A DNA stretch of 64,000 nucleotides from contig NZ_QPKV01000005.1 of NCBI RefSeq assembly GCF_003339865.1, positions 1 through 64,000 on the forward strand. Reading direction: 5' to 3'. The first letter of the stretch is position 1, and the number at the start of each line of letters is the position of its first letter. Made by a program: the position numbers and the translations under genes. The notes under the pieces are model-generated. The model did no database searches. It saw only the letters and a list, made by a program, of their open reading frames with translations, and was not told the origin of the DNA. Origin of the DNA: Pedobacter chinensis. GTDB lineage: Bacteria > Bacteroidota > Bacteroidia > Sphingobacteriales > Sphingobacteriaceae. Positions 7,709 to 15,609 of the stretch are shown piece after piece.

Positions 7709-8246
7709 AAGGAATAAGGAAATTCAGGAAACAGATTTTTCTAAGTTTACGGAGGAAGAGCTTACTGATGCTTTTGTTTTTCCTTCTGAAGAAAAGCTAA
7801 CTGATGAGGAAAAGAAAGTTGAAAGTGATTTTTGGGCAGCCAGACGTATACAGTTTAAAAATCGTACACCGATACAGCAAATATATGGTGATCTTTTGCG
7901 ATTGAAATTTCAGTTAGAGGATTACATCGGTAGTGACCAATATAAGGAACAACTGAACTTTGGATATTTTCTGAATGAATATGTGAGCAGACAGGATAAG
8001 AAGGATAAGGAATTTGCCGATGAAGTTGATGTGACACCGGCGGTATTGAGCCAGTACATCAATAACCACCGGAAACCCAAAGATGAATTTGTGATCAGAC
8101 TGGAATTGCATTCTAATGGGATGATTCCGGCAATCAGCTGGTTTAAGGTGATCCAAAAAGACAAGGAGCACGAGATCATGACTAATCAGGATTTAAGACG
8201 TGAAGAAAGTAAACACGTAAAAAATCGTTTGGAATTAGTGTATTGA
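7695..8246 (+). CDS. XRE-type HTH protein, possible antitoxin
   Basis: This is a 183-residue protein with a charged, probably partly disordered N-terminus (1-50) and an HTH domain at about residues 95-145. The region containing KEFADEVDVTPAVLSQYINN has the helix-turn-helix pattern, followed by RKPKDEFVIRLELHSNG. The start codon lies 14 bp inside the upstream GNAT-like gene, so translation is likely coupled. The C-terminal tail (LRREESKHVKNRLELVY) could contact the partner. It most likely binds the palindromes at 7165-7222 and represses the operon. Confidence 0.78.
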   Translation: MKTNRRNKEIQETDFSKFTEEELTDAFVFPSEEKLTDEEKKVESDFWAARRIQFKNRTPIQQIYGDLLRLKFQLEDYIGSDQYKEQLNFGYFLNEYVSRQDKKDKEFADEVDVTPAVLSQYINNHRKPKDEFVIRLELHSNGMIPAISWFKVIQKDKEHEIMTNQDLRREESKHVKNRLELVY

Positions 8247-8325
8247 TCAGTTATGGCGTCGGAACATCCGAGCAGTGGGGGTATGGTGGCAAATTACTTG
8301 TTAGTTATGTATTGGAGAGTAGCAA

Positions 8326-8353
8326 ACCTGCCCGAGTCCGAGCAGGTATTTTT
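8326..8353 (+). terminator. Probable terminator after the GNAT-XRE operon
   Basis: ACCTGCCCG (8326-8334) and CGAGCAGGT (8339-8347) form a stem with one mismatch, followed by ATTTTTG. It lies 80 bp after the XRE stop. A 77-codon open frame runs across this hairpin and is not considered a gene. Confidence 0.6.
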
Positions 8354-8521
8354 GTAAATCAGATAACTAATTATTTTTATTACATAGTTTTTAAAAAATC
8401 TTGCGATTTCTTACAATATCTCTATAGGATTCAGGTAATGGTTCCAAATTCATTGGAATATAGGTCAATTGTTTAAGTTGCTCTTTGAAGTTTTTGGTTC
8501 TAACTAAGGCACGGAGTACTA

Positions 8522-8565
8522 ACCGGAATCGAACACATCGATTCCGGTTTTTTTATTCTGTTTCT
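8522..8565 (+). terminator. Terminator-shaped palindrome, copy A of a duplicated segment
   Basis: ACCGGAATCGA-ACACA-TCGATTCCGGT (8522-8548) is a perfect 11-bp stem followed by TTTTTT and ATTCTGTTTCTGTG. A second copy of this ~40-bp segment, with a few differences, lies at 10062-10105. The interval between the two holds the HxlR/EthD pair. The 8566-8852 stretch otherwise holds only a doubtful 62-codon frame. Confidence 0.7.
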
Positions 8566-8852
8566 GTGTATAAATATGCTTTAAACTGTGTTCAAAGTAT
8601 TTCTGGTGAACCTCATCTAATTTGACATTACTAACGGGCTATCTTTGAACCAAATACTTTGATGTTTAATATAAAACACTTAGCGCATTATTGCCACTCC
8701 GTTGTAAGAATTTTTTTATTATTTGGGCTATTTCCCTTTAATTATTTTGTATGTTTTTTTAACATAAACTCGTTATCAAAAACTAAAATACCTTTTGAAC
8801 TTACCATATGTAAACAATATAATTACACTATGTCGGCATATCGATAATTCGA

Positions 8853-9203
8853 TTATTGTTTTTCACTGAGGGCTGCCTCCAAAACAGCTCTATTGTTTTC
8901 GCCCCATTTCTCCAAGCTGATTATCAAAGGCAACAGGCTAATTCCCAGAGCAGTTAACCGATATTCAACTTTAGGAATTTTAGTGTCGAAAGAAAACTTA
9001 TCTACAAAGCCATGATGTACCAATTCGTTCAATTGCTTGGTCATTACTCGCCTGTCTACCGCCATTTTCTTCTGTAGCGCTCCCGGCCTTTTTACCTCCT
9101 CTGAAATATAATAGATCAGCATCAGTTTCCACTTTCCGTTCAAAAGCTCCTTAAATATGTGCAGGCCACAATCCATCCTAATAGGAATTTTCTTTTTGTA
9201 CAT
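8853..9203 (-). CDS. HxlR-family winged-helix transcriptional regulator
   Basis: The 116-residue protein carries the HxlR domain from about residue 12 to 100. The N-terminal Cys (MDCGLHIFKELLNGKWKLML) is in the position used by redox- or electrophile-sensing members. The wing region is VDKFSFDTKIPKVEYRLTALG. Such regulators usually act as dimers on a divergent neighbour. Here the neighbour is the EthD-domain gene, 102 bp away on the other strand, with a perfect palindrome between them. Confidence 0.9.
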   Translation of the reverse strand: MYKKKIPIRMDCGLHIFKELLNGKWKLMLIYYISEEVKRPGALQKKMAVDRRVMTKQLNELVHHGFVDKFSFDTKIPKVEYRLTALGISLLPLIISLEKWGENNRAVLEAALSEKQ

Positions 9204-9234
9204 CGCTTAGTCAATCAATTGTCAAAGCAAATAA

Positions 9235-9283
9235 GCACAAATTTGTGCGTACTTGCTGTAATGTAAGTAATGAAATAAGTTTG
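9235..9283 (+). promoter_or_regulatory. HxlR operator and EthD promoter candidates
   Basis: GCACAAATTTGTGC (9235-9248) is a perfect 14-bp palindrome and the best candidate for the HxlR binding site. A second imperfect repeat, TACTT-N10-AAGTA (9250-9269), follows. TTG (9253-9255) and TAAGTTTG (9276-9283), about 20 nt apart, form a Bacteroidota-type promoter for the EthD gene, with the palindrome just upstream of its -33 box. Confidence 0.6.
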
Positions 9284-9305
9284 TCTCAAATTATAAATAT
9301 AGACA

Positions 9306-9650
9306 ATGATCAAATTTACATTTTTAGTACAAAAACTACCAGGCATGAGCCTTGAAGAATTTGTGGATTATCACAAAAATCAACATGCTCCTTTATTCTG
9401 TTCCATCCCTGAGGTAGAACTTTACGTTAGAAAGTATGTAGTTAACCACCCTATAGTAGCTGAAGGTTTTCCTAAGCCTTTATATGATGCTGTGGTAGAA
9501 ATCTCGTTTGACTCCTTTGAGGATTTCAATACCTTCTTCACATCAGAAAATTATTTAACAAAGGTGCACCCGGATGAGCCCAAATTTTTTGATACTTTAA
9601 ATTATGTTGCAATGGCAACCAATGAAACAATCATCAAAGCTGGTGCATAA
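9306..9650 (+). CDS. EthD-domain protein
   Basis: This 114-residue protein is a single ferredoxin-like alpha+beta barrel of the EthD family. It has the N-terminal LVQKLPGMSLEEFVDYHKN and the conserved H-P segment (NQHAPLFCSIPEV), then YDAVVEISFDSFEDFNTFF. EthD proteins are small dimeric proteins, often linked to degradation of ethers or aromatics, with no settled reaction. The pairing with a divergent HxlR regulator suggests induction by a reactive small molecule. A nested stem-loop at 9666-9702 follows. Confidence 0.88.
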   Translation: MIKFTFLVQKLPGMSLEEFVDYHKNQHAPLFCSIPEVELYVRKYVVNHPIVAEGFPKPLYDAVVEISFDSFEDFNTFFTSENYLTKVHPDEPKFFDTLNYVAMATNETIIKAGA

Positions 9651-9665
9651 TTAATAACCTTATCG

Positions 9666-9702
9666 ATAACGCGAATTAACCTAATAGGTTGATGGGCGTT
9701 AT
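9666..9702. repeat. Nested stem-loop after the EthD gene
   Basis: The outer arms are ATAACGC (9666-9672) and GCGTTAT (9696-9702), and the inner arms are AACCT (9678-9682) and AGGTT (9686-9690). There is no T tract, so it may protect the mRNA 3' end rather than terminate. The remaining 9703-10061 stretch is AT-rich and shows nothing I can support. Confidence 0.45.
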
Positions 9703-10061
9703 TGATTTACTGGATCACGCATTAGATTAGAAAAGAATTTGCTCAAATCACACGCTATTTCTCTATTTAAAAATTACCAAAAAACGGTGGAATAATGATA
9801 ATGGTCGCTCAAGCTTTTACTGTGATAACTAAGTACTTGGAGAGTTAGAATAACAATCAGAAAATTATTATTAGATAATGTCAAGTTTTTGGTTCGAAGA
9901 AAGACCGGTCAAGGTAAATTTAAATAAAAAAATATTAGATATATCCTCAGATTTTTATGTCACTTTATAAATCCTTTTCCTTTCAAATCATTAATAATAG
10001 GTTCTATAAGCCCTAAAAAGCGTTCTAAGCGTTCAAAGTATTTCCCGCTCATGGGCACTAT

Positions 10062-10105
10062 CCGTAATCGAACACATCGATTCCGGTTTTTTATTCCGTT
10101 TCTAT
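10062..10105 (+). repeat. Copy B of the duplicated terminator-like segment
   Basis: CCGTAATCGA-ACACA-TCGATTCCGG (10062-10086), with one stem mismatch, is followed by TTTTTT and ATTCCGTTTCTATG. It matches copy A (8522-8565) over about 40 bp in the same orientation. A 14-mer, GTTCAAAGTATTTC, also occurs near both copies (8590-8603 and 10031-10044). This points to a local duplication or to the ends of an inserted segment. Confidence 0.65.
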
Positions 10106-10565
10106 GCTTCTAATCCGAAGTCATATTGATCCTGTCCTTTCGCTTTGATGTGGCGGTAAAAGGCTAACCCTTGTTCCATATCTTTCAGCATTTTATCCAT
10201 GATATCCAGGTATACGGATTTTTTAGGGATATTGAATGGTTGGTTGTGTAAGATAGCAAATCGCTCCTTTGATATAGGCTGAACCGGGTTCAAATTTCAA
10301 CTTCTTTAGGCCTTTAAGCGAATCCAAAAGTTCATTATTTGCCTCATCCGACCGAGCTTTAAATTCGGCAGGCCGCTGCTATAATTGATCAGGTGCTTGA
10401 GTTGTACTGTTTAGGTGGACCGTGTTGTAACGTCTAAAATTTGTGCCTCTGGCAATATTTTTCCCAAGGAATGCGAGAAAGCGTGGCAGGATGTCAAGGT
10501 AACGGTAATAAAGATTCCCTTCATCAATAGGTATAAACCAAAGCAAGGTTGTTCAGCATGCCTGT
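10102..10565 (-). pseudogene. Decayed gene of unknown family
   Basis: Reading leftwards from about 10565, a protein-like frame (LLWFIPIDEGNLYYRYLDIL) runs to an in-frame TAG at 10379-10381 and continues beyond it in the same frame (QRPAEFKARSDEANNELLDS, then FEPGSAYIK). Near 10270 it must shift by one base to join the last segment (NQPFNIPKKSVYLDIMDKML ... GQDQYDFGLEA, end 10102). One stop and at least one frameshift mean it is broken. No ATG can be fixed at the 5' end. I do not recognise the family. It lies directly beside repeat copy B and could be the relic of a mobile or accessory gene. Confidence 0.55.
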
Positions 10566-10854
10566 TGTACGTTGATAGCCTTACTTAATATAATGTTTAA
10601 AAATGCTTTGTCAGGTTAAGATGGCAAAGAGATTCGGCCACAATGTAGCAGACACCGCGAGAAGGAAGTTCGGGGGACCTTTGTGGTAAAGCCCTGAAGT
10701 GTAAATTTATAGATGCCTGCATAAGTCCTTCAAAGCAATGTGACCGGCTTGTTGACAGGGCTGGAAATATTATTTGAACCGGAGATAAATTTTTTATTAT
10801 GGTGTGACTCAAGTAATCAGGAGTCAAATAAATTGGTTTGCTCAACTTATTACC

Positions 10855-10889
10855 AAAAAAAGGTTGTACAATACTGCACAACCTTTTTT
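10855..10889 (-). terminator. Bidirectional terminator ending the TlpA/SusCD transcript
   Basis: GGTTGT (10862-10867) and ACAACC (10878-10883) are flanked by A7 on the left and T6 on the right, so the stem can extend to 12 bp with a U tract on either strand. It lies 24 bp after the end of the minus-strand TlpA-like gene. The region 10566-10854 holds no supported gene. Confidence 0.85.
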
Positions 10890-10912
10890 AACATATTTGA
10901 TAAACTACAATA

Positions 10913-12028
10913 TTATTTAATGTAAGCTGCTATAAGTTTATTTACATTTTCACCTCTCAAGTCTTTGGCGATTACTTTTCCTGAAGGATCAATAAGCACA
11001 TTTTGTGGAATAGCAGTTATCCCGAAACGAAGGGCAACCTCGGTTTTGAAACCTTTTACATCACTAACTTGCGTCCAGGGCATTTTATCAGCTGCTACTG
11101 CTGCTAACCAATTAGCTCTTTTATCATCAAGGGAAACACCAACAATTTCGAAGTTTTTATCTTTCAATTCGGTGTATGCTTTCAGAAGGAAAGGGTTTTC
11201 CGCTCTACATGGGACGCACCAGCTGGCCCAAAAATCTACCAGTACATATTTTCCTTTAAGTGAAGAAAGTTGAAAAGGAACTCCCTCTGCATCTGGTAGC
11301 GTAAAATCGATAGTTTTACCAATGGCAAATTGCTTCGCCTTTGTAAATTTCTCAGTTATCTTTTTTCCTGTAAAGCTGGAAAGTACTTTTTTACTAAAGT
11401 TATTATAAATGGGTTCAAATTTAACAACATCAATAACTGCCATTTTATTTGCTAAGACCAGGTCAGCAGCTAAATAAGAATCAGGATTGGCTGCAATGAA
11501 TTCATCAAGCGTTGCCTCCATGCTAGTCATAATAGGTTTCGCATCTATCGAAATCTGCTTCAGTTCAATAGAATCTTTTGCTGCTTTCGCCTTGTAGTAT
11601 CTGTCGACAATTTTTTTGTACTGCGCCTGTAGCGGATCGATTTTCTCATGGTAGGCCAAGTTTTCACTCTGAACCTTTGTTCCGGTAATTGATGATTTGC
11701 TTATGCTATCTCTTCCAGTTACAATAGTGTTGCCTTTTTCTAAGTAGAACTCTTTAAAGTCAGAATGATTTTTTTTACCAGCCTCGATTTGAGCAGGCTT
11801 CAGTTCTAAATAAGCCCTGTTTCCGAAGGCAGTAAAACCATTAAATGAGAATTTCCCATTTTGCAATAATGTGCTGTCTTTACTGTTTTTACCTTCTTCA
11901 TTAACATAAGTAAGTATTAATTTTTTATCGGTTCCAGCATTTAGCAAAGATCCGGTAATGGTAAATTTATCCTGAGCTTTGCTGCCAACAGTTAAGAGTG
12001 TTAAAACAGCGAGCATAAGTTTTTTCAT
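10913..12028 (-). CDS. DUF4369-TlpA thioredoxin-like protein
   Basis: This 371-residue exported protein has a signal peptide (about 1-18), a DUF4369 domain (about 22-115), a helical linker, and a TlpA/AhpC-like thioredoxin domain (about 235-371) with the redox pair C271-V-P-C274 in FWASWCVPCRAENP and a cis-Pro at TAIPQNV. It should work in the periplasm as a thiol-disulfide oxidoreductase; substrates are unknown. It is the last gene of the SusCD-linked minus-strand locus, 43 bp after a paralogue of the same architecture. Confidence 0.92.
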   Translation of the reverse strand: MKKLMLAVLTLLTVGSKAQDKFTITGSLLNAGTDKKLILTYVNEEGKNSKDSTLLQNGKFSFNGFTAFGNRAYLELKPAQIEAGKKNHSDFKEFYLEKGNTIVTGRDSISKSSITGTKVQSENLAYHEKIDPLQAQYKKIVDRYYKAKAAKDSIELKQISIDAKPIMTSMEATLDEFIAANPDSYLAADLVLANKMAVIDVVKFEPIYNNFSKKVLSSFTGKKITEKFTKAKQFAIGKTIDFTLPDAEGVPFQLSSLKGKYVLVDFWASWCVPCRAENPFLLKAYTELKDKNFEIVGVSLDDKRANWLAAVAADKMPWTQVSDVKGFKTEVALRFGITAIPQNVLIDPSGKVIAKDLRGENVNKLIAAYIK

Positions 12029-12071
12029 ATTATTTATTGATTTTTAGTTTGTTTCTTTTCTAAATCTTTAT

Positions 12072-13202
12072 CTACTTAATGAATTTTCGTAGTTGATCGG
12101 TAAGATCCTCGCCTCTTAGGTTTTTGGCAATGATTACACCGTTTGGATCAATAAGTAAATTTTGTGGTACTGAACTAATGCCATACATTACAGCAACATC
12201 ATTTTTCCAGTATTTGAGGTCACTTACATGAATCCAAGGCATTCCATCTGTTTTGATGGCATTTAACCATGACTCTTTTCCAGCATCCAGCGAAACACTT
12301 ACAATTTCAAACTTGTCACCTTTTAATGCATTGTAAGCTTTAACAACATTCGGATTTTCAGCCCGGCAAGGTAAACACCAACTTGCCCAAAAATCAACCA
12401 ATACATATTTACCACGTAATGAAGAAAGTGTAAATGGATTACCATTAACATCATTTTGTGTAAAATCCGTTGCTTTTGCACCTTGTTGACGGCGTTTGCC
12501 AATTTCGATTTTATTCTGTGCATTTTTGCCCAATGGTGATGACTGTAATTCAGGAGAAAATCGGTGTAACAATGCTTCTGCATCTACCGGGTCGAATTTG
12601 CTATCCAATACGTGTGTTGTGTAAGTTAAAAGACCTGCAAAAGAATTAAGATGGTTTTCTACAAATTCCCTGTTGATGCTTTTGATTTTGGAAACCAGCT
12701 TTGAAATGCTATCTCCAGCTTTTTTTCTGTCTTCTATTGATTTCTCATACACGCCTGCACTATTTTTTTTACCATAAAAATTCTGTAAGTGAATGATCTG
12801 TTTGGTAATGGGTTTAATCATCTCTTCCCGTTCTCTATTTTCTTTTTCGGCAAGTGAACCTGTAATTTTAGCATTGTAGATTGAATCTTTCCCTTCAATT
12901 GTAATCTTAGAGTTTTCGATAATGAAACTTTGATAATCACTCTGTTTTGAAGATTGTTTGGCTTCATGACGTCTTATCGCTATAATTACAGTTTGGGGCT
13001 CTTCTACATTTCCGTTAAACTGGAATTTTCCATTTTTAATCTCTACCGAATCTGTTTCTTTCCAAGCAGCGTCTTTATAAAATGCCAGGTAAGCTTTAGC
13101 AGGTTCTTTTAATTCAGGAATTTTACCGCTTAGGGTGTAGCCTTTCTGTGCTGCTACCATAAAGGGTAGCAGCATCAAAATTGAAATCAGTAATTTCTTC
13201 AT
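12072..13202 (-). CDS. DUF4369-TlpA thioredoxin-like protein, paralogue
   Basis: This protein has 376 residues and the same architecture as its downstream neighbour: signal peptide (1-18), DUF4369 (about 20-115), charged helical middle, and TlpA-like thioredoxin domain with C276-L-P-C279 and the SSVPQNL cis-Pro loop. The two are clearly duplicated but diverged in their middles. It sits between the DUF1735/discoidin gene and the second TlpA gene, all on the minus strand with short gaps, so they probably form one operon with the SusCD pair. Confidence 0.92.
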   Translation of the reverse strand: MKKLLISILMLLPFMVAAQKGYTLSGKIPELKEPAKAYLAFYKDAAWKETDSVEIKNGKFQFNGNVEEPQTVIIAIRRHEAKQSSKQSDYQSFIIENSKITIEGKDSIYNAKITGSLAEKENREREEMIKPITKQIIHLQNFYGKKNSAGVYEKSIEDRKKAGDSISKLVSKIKSINREFVENHLNSFAGLLTYTTHVLDSKFDPVDAEALLHRFSPELQSSPLGKNAQNKIEIGKRRQQGAKATDFTQNDVNGNPFTLSSLRGKYVLVDFWASWCLPCRAENPNVVKAYNALKGDKFEIVSVSLDAGKESWLNAIKTDGMPWIHVSDLKYWKNDVAVMYGISSVPQNLLIDPNGVIIAKNLRGEDLTDQLRKFIK

Positions 13203-13236
13203 TTTTTAATATTTATAAATTATAAGTTGCCTTTAG

Positions 13237-14205
13237 TTAATTCCTCAATAGAATTCCACCCACAAAGCCTATGCTGTAAGTAAGTGTGCCTGATACATAA
13301 GGAGTTGCAGTTAAAATGGTAAAGCGCAGATATCTGGCGGTGGTTAATGAAGGAAGATTTATAATTTGTTTCTTCAATGTGTTGTTAACATCCACCGCGT
13401 ATGTACCGTTATCTATCCATGTGGTGCCATTTGAACTCGTTTCTACTTTAGCAGTGGTAGTATAGCCCCCTATGGTTGGCGTTACTGCTGTTGGAAAGAA
13501 ATAGTCCAATCCCGAAAAGGTAACATCCCGTCCGAAATCAATATTTACCCATTGTGGCAACGCTGCAGTCGTAGCGCTTGCCCAGTAGGTTGTGCCGGTG
13601 GCAGCATCCACTGCTCTGCTGGCTACATTTGCTCCAGATGTGGAAGATGCAGTGGCAGTTAGGGTATATCCGGTATGGTCAACATATAACGCATCGCCGG
13701 TATTAAATACATAATAGACTACCCTGCGTGTCTTTGGATCCTGAATCTGTCCATCAACAGATGCAATAACCAGTGGAAGAACGTAAGTACTTCGTGCTTT
13801 TAAAACTGTTTGATAGCTCAGGTTCAGTACAGCTGGTTCTGAAGTGTTGTTTCCAGCGGAGATAGCCACTGTTGGTTTGTAATAAAGATAGGTAGGGGTA
13901 GGAAGTAAAAGGGCACTATTACCATACTTTGCTCTATAATCAGCAATTTTAGCGGTGTCCGTTGCGAAAGTAACATAATGCACATCCGAAGAGACACTAC
14001 CTTGCATAGCGGCTTTCATCTCTATGCTTAATAATGTTACATTCTTGATGTCTAATGACATTGCCACCACATCTGTTGCTGCCGGCAGATCGAAAGTTAC
14101 ACGCCCTTCTGCAAGGGTTTCACGATCAGACGTGTCTTTTTTACAGGCCGTGAGCTGTAATATTACCGTACATAATGCCAGTATATTCAATTTATATGTC
14201 TTCAT
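13237..14205 (-). CDS. DUF1735 / discoidin-domain surface lipoprotein
   Basis: This 322-residue protein has a lipoprotein signal (lipobox around LQLTACKK, Cys21), a DUF1735 domain (about 35-165), and a C-terminal F5/8 type C (discoidin) beta-sandwich (about 180-320). The latter is marked by ASRAVDAATGTTYWAS, WVNIDFGRDVTFSGLDYFF and ARYLRFTI. It occupies the SusE-like place after SusD and should be an outer-membrane surface protein that helps bind the ligand. The start is 18 bp after the SusD stop. Confidence 0.88.
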   Translation of the reverse strand: MKTYKLNILALCTVILQLTACKKDTSDRETLAEGRVTFDLPAATDVVAMSLDIKNVTLLSIEMKAAMQGSVSSDVHYVTFATDTAKIADYRAKYGNSALLLPTPTYLYYKPTVAISAGNNTSEPAVLNLSYQTVLKARSTYVLPLVIASVDGQIQDPKTRRVVYYVFNTGDALYVDHTGYTLTATASSTSGANVASRAVDAATGTTYWASATTAALPQWVNIDFGRDVTFSGLDYFFPTAVTPTIGGYTTTAKVETSSNGTTWIDNGTYAVDVNNTLKKQIINLPSLTTARYLRFTILTATPYVSGTLTYSIGFVGGILLRN

Positions 14206-14223
14206 CTTTTATTTTTTAATGAT

Positions 14224-15597
14224 TTATGGATTCTGTATCATGTCTGGGTTAAAAGCCAATACCTGGATAGGTACTTGCAACGTATACTTACTGCTATGTG
14301 GCTCAAGTGTTGCAATCACTGTATTTTGGGCATTGGTGCGAATAACTGCTGGCATTCTGTTCTCCGTATCAAATCTTCGCATATCAAACCAGCGTAAGCC
14401 ATGGAAAGGTAATTCCCGTCTTCTTTCTGCGAATACCTCCATTAGTACGGCGTCCTGATTGGTAGAACTAAAATCTCTGCTCGTAATAGGCATTCCTGTA
14501 TAACGGTTTCGGCGTACTTCATTCAGGTGGCTAAGCGCTACAGTCAGGTTATTGCTACGTGCTGCCCCCTCTGCCGCAATTAAGCGCATCTCTTGCACAG
14601 TTGTGCCGGAATTGGTGAGGCTGAAAGCTTGTGTAACAGCAGCAGCATAAAACAAGGTTGCCCCTCTTGTTGTACCAGCCCAGTTATAATACAATACTGT
14701 TCTTCTGGCATCGTTGGCAGCAAACATACTTTTTAATTCTGCAGATAGCGGCAATCCAGCCGCTGCAGACGCTCTCCCATAAATTACGTCAGGATGAGAC
14801 ACCACATTGGTTGTGGTTGGGAAAGTTGCAGAATTGGTATAATCAATCATTATTGCCCCTGTATTGGCCAGAGCCAGCTCAGCATAACGCTGTGCCTCGG
14901 TGTATTCTCTTCTATATAGGTGAACGCGTGCCAAAACACTGTATGCGGCGGCCTTTGAGCCACGAAACCTCGCGTTAGCGTTATCGGCGGGAAGGTTGGG
15001 AATAGCCGCATTGATATCATTAATGATATGCTGATAAATTTCAGCAGCCGTACTTCTGGCCGGTGTTTTCTGACTTACATCGTCTGATGTGATATAAGGC
15101 ACAGCAAGATCAGTTGCGGCAGTCGCTGCATTGTAAGGTTTGGCATATTCATTCACGAGGTAGAAATAAGAATGTGCACGGCCTAATAAGGCCTCGGCTT
15201 TAATACTGCTTTTCTGTGATGCAGTACCACCCTCAGCAGCATCAATACCTAACAATACGGTATTAAACAAGCTGATGCGTCTATAGTGTTCACCCCATAA
15301 ATAAGTGGCCGTGCTTATGTCAGTCGTGAACTGCGGTGCCCATGTGTATATTAGTTCAGCAAGAGTGGTAGGAGGGGTATTGACGTTCTGTAAATCAATA
15401 TTGTCCGTCATATAATTCATAATATTATCGGCACTCGTTTCAGTGGTAAGCACCTGGCTGTTTAGCCATAAGTCGAAGTCATTAGTGGTTTTCAACAGTT
15501 GCTTACCTTTTGGTTCTACATCCAGATATTTATCACAACTGCTCAAAACCAGACAGCAAAGGAGCAATTGGGCAGCCATATATTTAAATTTTTTCAT
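14224..15597 (-). CDS. SusD/RagB family nutrient-binding lipoprotein
   Basis: This 457-residue lipoprotein (lipobox LVLSSCDKYLDVEP, Cys21) has the TPR-like SusD fold. Family marks are the N-terminal YLDVEPKGK, the helical segment QKSSIKAEALLGRAHSYFYL, and the C-terminal ERRRELPFHGLRWFDMRRF. It forms the extracellular lid on its SusC partner, encoded 12 bp upstream. It is shorter than many SusD proteins, as is common for RagB-like lids that bind small ligands or peptides; the substrate is not evident. Confidence 0.95.
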   Translation of the reverse strand: MKKFKYMAAQLLLCCLVLSSCDKYLDVEPKGKQLLKTTNDFDLWLNSQVLTTETSADNIMNYMTDNIDLQNVNTPPTTLAELIYTWAPQFTTDISTATYLWGEHYRRISLFNTVLLGIDAAEGGTASQKSSIKAEALLGRAHSYFYLVNEYAKPYNAATAATDLAVPYITSDDVSQKTPARSTAAEIYQHIINDINAAIPNLPADNANARFRGSKAAAYSVLARVHLYRREYTEAQRYAELALANTGAIMIDYTNSATFPTTTNVVSHPDVIYGRASAAAGLPLSAELKSMFAANDARRTVLYYNWAGTTRGATLFYAAAVTQAFSLTNSGTTVQEMRLIAAEGAARSNNLTVALSHLNEVRRNRYTGMPITSRDFSSTNQDAVLMEVFAERRRELPFHGLRWFDMRRFDTENRMPAVIRTNAQNTVIATLEPHSSKYTLQVPIQVLAFNPDMIQNP

Positions 15598-15609
15598 AAG
15601 TATAAAATT

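Noticed and set aside
8243-8476. 77-codon plus-strand frame after the XRE gene
   Set aside because: It crosses a likely terminator hairpin, has low-complexity composition and no family-like motif.
8659-8847. 62-codon plus-strand frame rich in Phe and Ile
   Set aside because: AT-driven composition, no ribosome binding signal, no conserved pattern.
10597-10881. 94-codon minus-strand frame
   Set aside because: It runs through the terminator at 10855-10889 and has no protein-like motif.
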